A stretch of 64,000 bases of DNA from assembly GCA_037445115.1 (NCBI GenBank), contig JBBILC010000001.1, positions 37,038 through 101,037 on the forward strand, written 5' to 3'. The stretch comes from Trichothermofontia sp037445115 (GTDB taxonomy: Bacteria > Cyanobacteriota > Cyanobacteriia > B231). Under the pieces are notes generated by a model that saw only the letters and a program-made list of their open reading frames with translations, was not told the DNA's origin and searched no databases. Made by a program: the position numbers and the translations under genes. Shown here one piece after another: positions 34,794 to 42,884 of the stretch; position 1 is the stretch's first letter; each line of letters starts with the position of its first letter.

Positions 34794-35708
34794 ATGCTGG
34801 GAGCGTTTTTCTGGGATACGGTTGTGGTCAAAAAGGCGGATATTGGCGGCAAGCGACTGATTGGGTTGGCTCCGACAGCCTGGGCGCAGTGGGTAACGCA
34901 ACAGCCGGAGGTCGTTGCTCAGGAAATTCTGGCATCAGAGTTCCAATGGGTAAGCCGCGAAAATGATGTTCTGGTGAAGGCACACAGTCCCACCGACGGT
35001 GACTTTCTGATCCTCAATGAATTGCAGTTACGCTACAGCACCCGCCTACCCAAGCGAATGCACGCCTATGCTGCCCTTGCCACGGAAAAATACGACTTGC
35101 CCGTTTATCCCGTGTTGGTCAATATCTTACCCCCGCCCCCATCGATCACCATTTGCGATCGTGATGAGTCAACCTTTATGGGGCTGTACAGCCGTCAGGA
35201 CTATCGGGTGATTAATCTTTGGGAAGTGGAAGCCGCGATCGTCTTTCAGCAACCCCTGCCTGCCCTCTTGCCCTTTGTCCCGATCCTGAAGCAGGGGGGG
35301 GAGGTAACGACGGTCGAGCGGGCGTTGGCCTTACTGCGTCAAGACGAAACATTGGTGGAGATGGAAGCCCTGCTGGCTTTTTTTGCTAGTTTTGTGTTGG
35401 ATAGTGATGTTGTACGGCAAATCATGAGGTGGGATATGGCAGTCCTCCGTGAATCACCCTGGTACCAAGAAATTCTCCGGGAAGGGGAACGCCAAGGCAG
35501 ACAAGAAGGTCGGCAAGAAGAAAGTCGCTCGATCGTTCTGAAACTGCTCAGCCGCCGGGTTGGAGACCTACCGCCAGCCCTGACTGCCCAAGTGCAAGCG
35601 TTATCACTGGCGCAATTGGAGGTCTTGGCTGAGGCGTTGCTAGAGTTTACCGAATTGGCAGATTTAGTCAATTGGCTTGACTCCCAGGCAGATAGGCACC
35701 TGCCGTGA
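34794..35708 (+). CDS. Rpn-type PD-(D/E)XK nuclease / putative transposase with DUF4351
   Basis: The 304-residue protein resembles the Rpn (recombination-promoting nuclease, formerly transposase_31 or YhgA-like) proteins that are numerous in cyanobacteria. The nuclease core is visible as DGDFLILNELQLRYS, giving Asp, Glu and Gln in the usual spacing, then RMHAYAALATEKYDLPVYPVL. The C-terminus carries a DUF4351-type helix bundle (IVLKLLSRRVGDLPPAL, LAEALLEFTELADLVNWL), preceded by a charged EGERQGRQEGRQEE stretch. Function could be DNA nicking or mobilisation; many paralogues have no shown activity. The start ATG 34794 is the first in frame. Confidence 0.8.
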   Translation: MLGAFFWDTVVVKKADIGGKRLIGLAPTAWAQWVTQQPEVVAQEILASEFQWVSRENDVLVKAHSPTDGDFLILNELQLRYSTRLPKRMHAYAALATEKYDLPVYPVLVNILPPPPSITICDRDESTFMGLYSRQDYRVINLWEVEAAIVFQQPLPALLPFVPILKQGGEVTTVERALALLRQDETLVEMEALLAFFASFVLDSDVVRQIMRWDMAVLRESPWYQEILREGERQGRQEGRQEESRSIVLKLLSRRVGDLPPALTAQVQALSLAQLEVLAEALLEFTELADLVNWLDSQADRHLP

Positions 35709-35754
35709 GGAGAGGCAGTGGCTGGGTAACATAAATCGCATTGTTTGAAACCGC

Positions 35755-35836
35755 ACGTTCGCGCAGCGTCTCCCTAGGAGAATCGCCCTGACTAATATTT
35801 CCCTGCCTAATCATGAGGGCAGGCCATGATCAGGCA
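35755..35836. terminator. Repeat plus bidirectional terminator-like hairpin
   Basis: Between convergent stops, TGCCTAATCATG (35804-35815) and CATGATCAGGCA (35825-35836) pair at 11 of 12 positions and could end transcription from both sides. Just before it, GTTCGCGCAGCGTCTCCCTA (from 35758) looks like a small dispersed cyanobacterial repeat; a related copy lies inside the gene at 39104-39131. Confidence 0.6.
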
Positions 35837-35840
35837 AACG

Positions 35841-36734
35841 CTAGGTGGGAGTGAGCCACTGGGCGACATTACGCACATAGGTGTGAATATCCTCGATCGC
35901 CCTGGGGGTATTTTGAATGCGATCGCTGGGGGGATCGGAAACAAAGCTGGGGCAGCCCAAGCGCGTATCCCAGTTGTAATCACAGAAATGGTGGAACGTG
36001 GATTGGGCAATCCCCCGTCCCAATAGATTGCCCTGTTCATCCCGGCTCTGCTCAAAGGCCACCACCAGGTTAAAGTCCCGCCCCGTGATCTTACTCGTAC
36101 CCTTGGCGATTACCCGTGCGGAAGGGTCGCTGGCGGGCGCACCGATGCCCCCCTCATGGGGATGGGCTGGGAAGAATTCAATCACCCCATTGGGCGCGTT
36201 GGGATTGTGCAGCACGGGATGGACCGGGTCCAGAATCTCGATTTGCTGGTAGTCACCATTGAGGCCGGAGTGGTAATTGGGCCAGGAAATATAGGTGGTG
36301 CAGGTGTCGTCAATACAGTGGCGGGAGGGGTCAGGGTCGGGGTTGCGGGTTTGGAAATAGTGGGCGGCGGCAATCCCCCCCAGGTAGCACAGGGATGATC
36401 CCAGATCCTGGTGATCGCGGGTAATCATCAAGCCCCCACCCTGTTGCCGTAGACGGGTAATCCCCTCGCAGTCTTTTTCGGTTAGCCCTTCACCCACATC
36501 GACGGCAAACAGCCAGAGTTGATCAAACTGCGATCGATCCAGGTTACTCAAAACCCGATCGTTCCCTTGGGCATCCTCCTCGCGATCGCGAGCCGTCACC
36601 GCATAGAGGGGATGCCCCGCCTCGTCCTGGAGGGAGGCTAGGTAGTCCTGTAGGCAGGCAAAGCGGCCAATGTGCCAGTCGTCTTCAGTGGGGGGAATCG
36701 TCGTTTGCAGCAGGATGCGGGTCGGATTAGCCAT
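35841..36734 (-). CDS. Uncharacterised protein, possible ThuA / class I glutamine amidotransferase-like fold
   Basis: This 297-residue protein begins with a strand (TRILLQTTIPPTEDDWHIGR) and has a pattern like the ThuA or GATase1-like fold: FDQLWLFAVDVGEGLTEKD, then ITRLRQQGGGLMITRDHQDLG. The middle and C-terminus carry many His, Asp and Cys residues (HYFQTRNPDPDPSRHCIDD, SGLNGDYQQIEILDPVHPVL, FEQSRDEQGNLLGRG). No catalytic triad can be assigned. It lacks a signal peptide. Function is unknown. ATG 36734 is used; the neighbouring DUF3318 gene is on the same strand but separated by 60 bases. Confidence 0.65.
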   Translation of the reverse strand: MANPTRILLQTTIPPTEDDWHIGRFACLQDYLASLQDEAGHPLYAVTARDREEDAQGNDRVLSNLDRSQFDQLWLFAVDVGEGLTEKDCEGITRLRQQGGGLMITRDHQDLGSSLCYLGGIAAAHYFQTRNPDPDPSRHCIDDTCTTYISWPNYHSGLNGDYQQIEILDPVHPVLHNPNAPNGVIEFFPAHPHEGGIGAPASDPSARVIAKGTSKITGRDFNLVVAFEQSRDEQGNLLGRGIAQSTFHHFCDYNWDTRLGCPSFVSDPPSDRIQNTPRAIEDIHTYVRNVAQWLTPT

Positions 36735-36794
36735 GAGGATTTGGGGTTTGGGGTCTAACAGATCTTGCAGTCACCATCCGGGGTGGGTTGGCGG

Positions 36795-37481
36795 TTAGTC
36801 GATCGCCTCGATGGGGCGTGATCGCCCTCCCCCCGTTTCAGAACTTCCCTCGGCATTGGTCTTCAGCTTAGCTTTTGCCTTCGCGGCACTCTTGCGCAGG
36901 GATTGCAGGCGGGACTCGTAGCGACTGCGTTGGCGCTTTTTCGGGGTTTGTTCAATCAAGGTTTTCAGGGCACTGCCTAGACTTTTGTAGGCGTTGGGCA
37001 GGGAGTAGCCAAATCGCACGGCGAGGGCGATCGCCTTATCATCGGCATCGATCGCTTCCCGGAGCCGCTTTTCCCCATTGTTTTTGACATACAGTCGCCA
37101 ACCGGCAAAGCCAGAGAGGGACAACGCCAACAGCAACAGCAGGCCATCCTGCACCCAAAGTTCGCCAACGGCTCCCCCTAGGCCGATCGCGAGGGCGGCC
37201 ATTTCCCAACCATCCCTGGGAATCGTATCGTTTTGGATGCGGGCCACCTCATGCCAGAACAGGAGATTGCGTTGGTCGAGGGCAAACTGATCCCAACGGG
37301 CCAGATCAATTTGAATTTCGACCTCATCCTTCCCCAATTCCTCACAGGTAATCAGGGGGGGATTCACCCCCGTGGCCGCCTCCACCACGACCCAGCTTTG
37401 TAACTCCGGGGGCAACAACCCTTTTAAGCGCCGAAGTTCACTCATCTCGGATCGAGCCGTGGAAGCCGCATAGGAAGTCAT
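36795..37481 (-). CDS. DUF3318 family cyanobacterial membrane protein
   Basis: The 228-residue protein begins near MTSYAASTARSEMSELRRLK, then LLPPELQSWVVVEAA, marks I associate with DUF3318. One or two membrane helices follow (MAALAIGLGGAVGELWV and LLLLLALSLSGFAGWRLYV), then a strongly basic C-terminus (TPKKRQRSRYESRLQSLRKS). Its role is unknown. I set the start at ATG 37481; an upstream extension to 37625 has no conserved sequence and no ribosome binding site. It is divergent from the large protein at 37712. Confidence 0.75.
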   Translation of the reverse strand: MTSYAASTARSEMSELRRLKGLLPPELQSWVVVEAATGVNPPLITCEELGKDEVEIQIDLARWDQFALDQRNLLFWHEVARIQNDTIPRDGWEMAALAIGLGGAVGELWVQDGLLLLLALSLSGFAGWRLYVKNNGEKRLREAIDADDKAIALAVRFGYSLPNAYKSLGSALKTLIEQTPKKRQRSRYESRLQSLRKSAAKAKAKLKTNAEGSSETGGGRSRPIEAID

Positions 37482-37711
37482 AGCCAATCTGTGCCAATCT
37501 GTAAAGATTTTTGAATAGTCCTTTCCTATTCTAACTTGCCAGACCGTCATCCCCTTGTCCAGGGCAGACGAAAACCTTAAGGTAGCAGGCGGTTTCCCGA
37601 AATCTGTGCTATAGACTATGCCCAAGCTTTACCCACTGCCGTCAGCAAAACGGCTAGGGCGGAAGTCGCCAAGACTCACATCAACGGTTTACAAGGTTTC
37701 TGGAGGCAAGG

Positions 37712-40700
37712 ATGACCGACTGGCAATTCCTAATCCAAAAGGCGGGCGATCGCGCCTGGTTGCCCCTGGATGCATCCAGTACGGAAATTCTGGAGGGGCG
37801 CTATCGCATTGTGGCCCGTTGCGATCGGAGTAATACCCCAGCGGAAATTCGCATTACCCACTACGCGATCGCGGAAGTTCCCCCCAAACGGCGGGTGCAA
37901 CGGCGCTCCAGTCGCGTCAATGCCGATGGGTTAATGATGATTTTGCCCTTCACTTTGCTGAAACCGGGCCTCTGGGAAGTGCGCTGCATGGCGGATGTCA
38001 TGGCCGATTTTTTTGGGGAAAGCTGGTCCTATGGGGTGCGTCTGGAAGTCCTCGCCAACTCGGAAACCCAGGAGGAGTGGGATGATCCCGATCCCCTGGT
38101 GACTTCGGAACCCGCGACCGTTGAGATTGCCGCGACTGCCGTGGTGACCCCGGAACCGACGGTGGCCCCAACGCCCTTGCTGCCTAGCCCTTCACCGATC
38201 GCCCCGGCCCTAGATCCTGCCCCCGTGCCGCCTAGCGACCTGCCCCTGGTTGCCACCGCGCCAACCGCGCCAACCCTTGGTGTTCCTGATCCCAGCCCCT
38301 TACCGGCGATCGCGGCAACGTCCCCGGCAGTATCTACCCTGGCGGCTGATCTGGACCAGGCCATGCAAACCCTCCTAGCGGCCCTGGCGACCTCGCCCCT
38401 AGACCTCGCCACAACCCCTGGGGCAGCGGATCTCGGTCCCTTAACCCCAGCGGATCAGGCCGAGTCGGCAACGACGCCCCCCCCTGTGCCTGAAGAGCTA
38501 CTGGGTGAACGGCTCCAGGCGATCGCGCAGCAAATTTCAGACCAGGTCGTGGAGCGTGCCCTTCAGGAATTTGACCTGGATGCAGTCTTCTCTGGCCTCC
38601 AGGAGTTGTTGGAAGGGGGGAAGGGCGCAACTGTCCTAGCCGACCCTAGCCTGTCCCCGCTAGAGGCAGTGCCCCAGGCAGCCCCAGGCGAAGCCTTCCC
38701 CGACGATCGGGGGGATGAGGCAGCACCGGGGCGTGAAGAAATCACCTCCCTGATCCCTGAACCCAGCCCACTGCCGGATGCGGATTTGCTGCCGTTGGGT
38801 CCCTTGCAACTAGCGTTGGAGCAGGAAGCCTATGTGGTGCGCCGAGGTCAGCCCCTCCGTTTGCAGGGGCAAGTGAGTCCCAGTAGTGCGATTACCGCGA
38901 TCACCACGGCGGCGATCGGGGAATTGCAATTGTGCCTGCGCGATCCGCAAACCCTCAAGGTGCTGGCCCATACCTGGCAGTTATTGCCGATCGCCACCCT
39001 ACCCGTGGACTTTTGCTGCGAGGTGAATATTCCGACAGACTGTGCCACCCAACTGTTGTTGGGAGAGGTGAATTTAGTCCAACTCACCCAAGCCGATGCT
39101 CCACCGTTCGCGCAGCATCCCCAAGGGGGAAGTGTGGATGAGATGCCCTGGGCCGAGCGTCAACGCTTGCAGCAGGAGGCCGCCGCCACCGGACGGGTTT
39201 TGGCCCACTCTTCGGCCCAGACCGCCCACCTCTTGGCTACCTATACCTTCACGATCTCGGCAGATGTGGCCGATCTCCTGCCCAATGGCGTCCTCGTGCC
39301 CGATCCCCAGGTGATTGCGCCGACCTCGCCCCGCCCCGAACGCCCCGCCCTAGCGTTACCCCTGGCCAACGGTCAACCCCATGCCCCCCTGTCGGTACGC
39401 CCCTCCCCCGTCGCGAAGGCCCCAGCGGCTGAGGAATTTTTACTGCCCCATCCCCCGGTGGTTAAAACGCCGGATGCGGTGGATTTACCGGTGTTTGCGG
39501 GTGACTTCCAACCCCAGCGGCCCAAGCCCCTGGTCCGTTCGGTGAACCGGCTGAGTGTCTCATTTATCGAAATTTCCAAGCGATCGCCCGCTACATCCGT
39601 GCCCACCCAACCAGCGGTTTTGCATCCCTTACCCGAACAAATTTACCACCCTGACCCCGATACCCTACGGCAAATCTCACCTAAACTGCCCGCCATCCCC
39701 AGCCTCTCTGAACAATTTGCAGCCCAGGCCCAGGCTGACCCAACGGCGCTCGAGTCCCCTGCTGCCGCAGCGGTTAATTCCCAGGTGGAACTGGTCCTCA
39801 CCCATGCATCGGTTGCGTTACCCCCCCTTGCCCACAGGGCTGACCTCACCCAGCCATCTGGCCCGGAACGGGTTATCCCCGATCAGGTAGGGGAATTGTC
39901 AGAAGACGTGACTGGAAGCGATGGAACTGGGGGCGGGACTGCGGATCAGGGGGACATCCCAGGGGACCATCCGCCCAGCCTGCGATCGCTGAACTTGGGA
40001 CGGCGTTTCTGGTCCCGGTTGAATGCGATCGCTGCCGATGCGGCGTTAGCCGATTGGTTGCGTGAACAGGCCGAAGCCGAAGCTGAATCCCCCGCCGTAG
40101 GGGCGGTCATGCAGGATATGGTGCGGATACGGGAGGATGACGAAACCGTCGAGGAAGGCTGGCCAGAGGCGGATGACGCCTACGCGACTCCTGAGTGGGG
40201 ACCCGATGGCTGGGACGAAGCAGATTGGGAAGAGGATGACTGGGCAGAGCATGACGCGGCAACCTTTGAAGATGCCTGGGATGACGATGGCTTTGAGGAT
40301 AGCTTGGAGGATGAGCATGAGGCTGTCTGGAATGATGATGACCTCGAGGGCAACGAGGCAGCAACGGGCGAGGCCGCCAGCGATTCTCCTACCGAGACGC
40401 TACACGATCGCGGGGCAGGGGAAATTGGGGCTGGGGCAATGGCATCTGACGGATCTAGCCCGTATCAAGCCCTGCAAGCGCTCACCCCTGATCCCACGCT
40501 GACGGCTGAGATGGAAACCTTCCTAGACCTCCTGGCACAAGGGCCGGACTGGTCGCCGACCGAGGTGGGGCACGCTGAGACGCCCCCAGAATCAGCAGCG
40601 GGAGCCAGCCCTGATGGGGAATCCCGCCCCGATGCGGCCTTAGCCCCGGACGCGGCATTCCCCCCCGATTCAACCCCAGCCTCAGAATCTTTAGAATCTG

Positions 40701-41353
40701 AGGCTATCCCGGCCCCAGCAAACGCGGCGGCAGCCGATCCAGCCGAGCTTCCGGCTGTGCCAGAGCCAGGATCTAACCCAGAGGCAGCGGCTGGCCTCAC
40801 GGCGCGGGAGATCGAAGCCATGTTGACCCCTGAAGTGGCGATCGCGGCCCCACTGCCCCAGATCTCCCGGCCATCACCCCATGCGGAAATCCTGATTGAA
40901 GATGAGGCACCGCTACCCACTTCCCTATCCCCAGGGCGGATTCTTTCCCACCCTTCCCTGTTCTATCGCCTAGCGGATGATGAACCCGTGCCCGTGCCCC
41001 TGATCTCCTTGCCCAACCAGGAACTCGTTGCCGGCCAATCGATAACGCTTTGTGTCCGACTGGCTAAAACACCTGCCCGTATCCAGGTCAAGGTGTGGGT
41101 ACAGGATCGCCAAACCCGGCAGGTCTTGGATGGCCCCCGCTGGTTGGTCGATTTCTTCCCCTGTGGGCAAGCGGTGGTGGAAGCCTGGACACAGCTAACC
41201 GTCCCCTTGGGCTGCCTGGAGATCCAGTTCGAGGCGATCGCGATCGAAATCTATAGCCAGCGGGAGAGCCATAAAACGAGCCTGAACCGCTCCGTAATGC
41301 CACCGGACTTGGCCCTGTCCAATCTGGGGAGCCAGAGCTATTGGCAACCCTAG
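37712..41353 (+). CDS. Large Pro/Ala-rich and acidic protein with conserved N- and C-terminal domains
   Basis: This 1213-residue protein has a conserved-looking N-terminal beta domain (DWQFLIQKAGDRAWLPLD, ILEGRYRIVARC, LLKPGLWEVRCMADVMADFF). A middle domain follows (AYVVRRGQPLRLQGQV), and a C-terminal domain (ISLPNQELVAGQSITLCVRL, VKVWVQDRQTRQVLDGPRW). Long Pro/Ala/Glu-rich linkers join them, with one acidic Trp-rich tract near residues 810-890 (WEEDDWAEHDAATFEDAWDD). The domains resemble tandem Ig-like folds. No signal peptide is seen. I know it only as a cyanobacterial hypothetical type. ATG 37712 is preceded by GGAGGCAAG. The dispersed repeat at 39104-39131 lies within its coding sequence. 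Confidence 0.8.
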   Translation: MTDWQFLIQKAGDRAWLPLDASSTEILEGRYRIVARCDRSNTPAEIRITHYAIAEVPPKRRVQRRSSRVNADGLMMILPFTLLKPGLWEVRCMADVMADFFGESWSYGVRLEVLANSETQEEWDDPDPLVTSEPATVEIAATAVVTPEPTVAPTPLLPSPSPIAPALDPAPVPPSDLPLVATAPTAPTLGVPDPSPLPAIAATSPAVSTLAADLDQAMQTLLAALATSPLDLATTPGAADLGPLTPADQAESATTPPPVPEELLGERLQAIAQQISDQVVERALQEFDLDAVFSGLQELLEGGKGATVLADPSLSPLEAVPQAAPGEAFPDDRGDEAAPGREEITSLIPEPSPLPDADLLPLGPLQLALEQEAYVVRRGQPLRLQGQVSPSSAITAITTAAIGELQLCLRDPQTLKVLAHTWQLLPIATLPVDFCCEVNIPTDCATQLLLGEVNLVQLTQADAPPFAQHPQGGSVDEMPWAERQRLQQEAAATGRVLAHSSAQTAHLLATYTFTISADVADLLPNGVLVPDPQVIAPTSPRPERPALALPLANGQPHAPLSVRPSPVAKAPAAEEFLLPHPPVVKTPDAVDLPVFAGDFQPQRPKPLVRSVNRLSVSFIEISKRSPATSVPTQPAVLHPLPEQIYHPDPDTLRQISPKLPAIPSLSEQFAAQAQADPTALESPAAAAVNSQVELVLTHASVALPPLAHRADLTQPSGPERVIPDQVGELSEDVTGSDGTGGGTADQGDIPGDHPPSLRSLNLGRRFWSRLNAIAADAALADWLREQAEAEAESPAVGAVMQDMVRIREDDETVEEGWPEADDAYATPEWGPDGWDEADWEEDDWAEHDAATFEDAWDDDGFEDSLEDEHEAVWNDDDLEGNEAATGEAASDSPTETLHDRGAGEIGAGAMASDGSSPYQALQALTPDPTLTAEMETFLDLLAQGPDWSPTEVGHAETPPESAAGASPDGESRPDAALAPDAAFPPDSTPASESLESEAIPAPANAAAADPAELPAVPEPGSNPEAAAGLTAREIEAMLTPEVAIAAPLPQISRPSPHAEILIEDEAPLPTSLSPGRILSHPSLFYRLADDEPVPVPLISLPNQELVAGQSITLCVRLAKTPARIQVKVWVQDRQTRQVLDGPRWLVDFFPCGQAVVEAWTQLTVPLGCLEIQFEAIAIEIYSQRESHKTSLNRSVMPPDLALSNLGSQSYWQP
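39104..39131. repeat. Dispersed GTTCGCGCAGC repeat inside a coding sequence
   Basis: GTTCGCGCAGCATCCCCAAG followed by GGGGAAGT lies in frame in the large protein and parallels the intergenic copy near 35758 (GTTCGCGCAGCGTCTCC). It suggests a small repeat was captured as coding sequence in a linker. Confidence 0.55.
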
Positions 41354-41713
41354 GATGCTTCTGGCTGGATGTTAATCTAGAGGAAGATCCCGCAGGATGA
41401 GATGCGTTTGCTACCAAACTTAAAGTGTGTTGATGGGGTTAGATGCCGTGCAACCCCACCCAGTCAGGGGGGATGTTGGGTTTCGCAGGTGCAACCTCAA
41501 CCCCCAACCCGTTAAGTTCAGCATGACCCTCCACCAGAAACGATGGTGGGGAGATGGCAGATTGCGGATAGCCGGGATTGCCTGAAGCATCCCTAGGTGA
41601 ATGCTAACTCAATGATGTGGGTAGGTTAGTTTGGGGATATTCTGAGTGTGTCGGCAACCCTACCCATTACACTGGGAGTGTCTGGTTAAGAATGTTACCG
41701 GATTGGCATTACG
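41354..41713. other. Intergenic region with hairpin-forming repeats
   Basis: About 360 bases without a gene. Two hairpins are visible: TGGGGTT / AACCCCA near 41434-41458, and GTTGGG...CCCAAC near 41475-41509, the latter containing GTTGGGTTTCGC, a word common in cyanobacterial REP-like repeats. The promoter of the sensor kinase must lie at its right end. Confidence 0.55.
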
Positions 41714-42862
41714 GTGGGAGGCTATCGCTGTCTAGAGAGCAGGTACCCCATTGTCATACGCCCCGATCACCCACCAGCGATTGTCCGCCAGTTGCATATT
41801 CTGGAGAGTTTATCCATCACTGTGACCACGACGCCATCTAACCTGGGGACACCAAAAGTTTCGGTCCCCCCATTCTCTACGATCGGGGGACTTATCCTAC
41901 TGGTGATCTTGGGCGTCTTGGGTAACTATTTCCGTTGGTCTTTTTTCTTTCATATTGACTTTCTGTTTGGCACGATCGCGGTTTGGGTTGTGTTGTGCCT
42001 GTATGGCTGGCGTTGGAGCATTGTGGCTGGGGTTGTATCGGCTAGCTATACCTATGTGCTGTGGAATCACCCCTACGCGATCGTGATCTTCACCGCCGAA
42101 GTTTTAGTGGTTGGGGGATTGTACCGGCGCTATCACCAAAATTTAGTCCTGCTGGATAGTTTGTACTGGCTACTCTTGGGGATGCCTTTGGTATGGTTGT
42201 TCTATGGCCAGGTGTTGCAGGTTGATCCGGTGCAAACCCAGATCATCCTGCTTAAACAGGCTGTCAATGGCATCTTTAATGCGCTGATAGCTAGTTTGCT
42301 GATGGCCTATACCCCTGTCCACAAATGGTTTGATCGTCCCCCTGCCGCCGCCGCCCTTTCCCTACAGCAAACCCTCTTTAACCTGCTAGTTGCGTTTGTC
42401 TTTTTTCCAACCCTGGCCCTAATGGCGATCGACAGTTATCGTATTGTCGATACGATTCAGCAGGAGCAACAGGCCCGCCTCGAAATTGCCGCTGATCACC
42501 TCAGTAGCAAGTTGCAAAATTGGTACGATCGTCAGCTACGGGCGGCAGATACCCTTGCCCAGTTAGTCGAGAGTAGCGACTCACCGCAAGCTTGGCAATC
42601 CTATACCAATGTCATTCAACGGCTTCATCCATCCCTGACCCAACTTTGGTTAGTGGATGCAGAGGAGCGGGTCATCACTGCGGCCCCCGATCCCCGCGCG
42701 ATCGCGCCCGATCTCGCCACACTAGGGATCGCCAGGCAGGCCCCCCCCCCTCGCCCCCAGCCTACACTTAAGCAAGACCGCCTCCCCGGCATCTACGCTC
42801 CTCTTCACCTACCCCGTCCGCACCCAGGACCAACTCCGAGGCTGGGTCATCAGTGCCATTAA
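41714..42862 (+). CDS. Hybrid sensor kinase, N-terminal membrane and sensor part (frameshifted)
   Basis: The first 230 residues hold about seven membrane helices (TIGGLILLVILGVLGNYF, LFGTIAVWVVLCLYGW, AIVIFTAEVLVVGGLY, LLVAFVFFPTLALMAID). A periplasmic sensor segment of Cache-like shape follows (YRIVDTIQQEQQARLEIAADH). After residue 342 the frame enters a run of ten C (42741-42750) and then encodes an unrelated Pro/Arg-rich tail to 42862. In the next frame the sensor continues smoothly (TLLFTYPVRTQDQLRGWVIS) into the kinase at 42885. Removing one C joins both into one 41714-44921 gene. GTG 41714 is the earliest start; GTG 41822 is an alternative nearer the first helix. Confidence 0.8.
   Translation: MGGYRCLESRYPIVIRPDHPPAIVRQLHILESLSITVTTTPSNLGTPKVSVPPFSTIGGLILLVILGVLGNYFRWSFFFHIDFLFGTIAVWVVLCLYGWRWSIVAGVVSASYTYVLWNHPYAIVIFTAEVLVVGGLYRRYHQNLVLLDSLYWLLLGMPLVWLFYGQVLQVDPVQTQIILLKQAVNGIFNALIASLLMAYTPVHKWFDRPPAAAALSLQQTLFNLLVAFVFFPTLALMAIDSYRIVDTIQQEQQARLEIAADHLSSKLQNWYDRQLRAADTLAQLVESSDSPQAWQSYTNVIQRLHPSLTQLWLVDAEERVITAAPDPRAIAPDLATLGIARQAPPPRPQPTLKQDRLPGIYAPLHLPRPHPGPTPRLGHQCH
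42741..42750 (+). other. Run of ten C at the frameshift in the sensor kinase gene
   Basis: The frame upstream and the frame downstream of this homopolymer differ by one base. Nine C (or twelve) would join the two halves of the kinase. The tract could be a slipped-strand phase-variation site or a sequencing error. Confidence 0.9.
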
Positions 42863-42884
42863 TCCAGAGTGGCTCAAGACCCTA

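Noticed and set aside
41714..42862. Interpretation of the first sensor ORF as a complete protein
   Set aside because: The last 40 residues after the poly-C run are low-complexity and out of frame with the clear continuation of the sensor domain.
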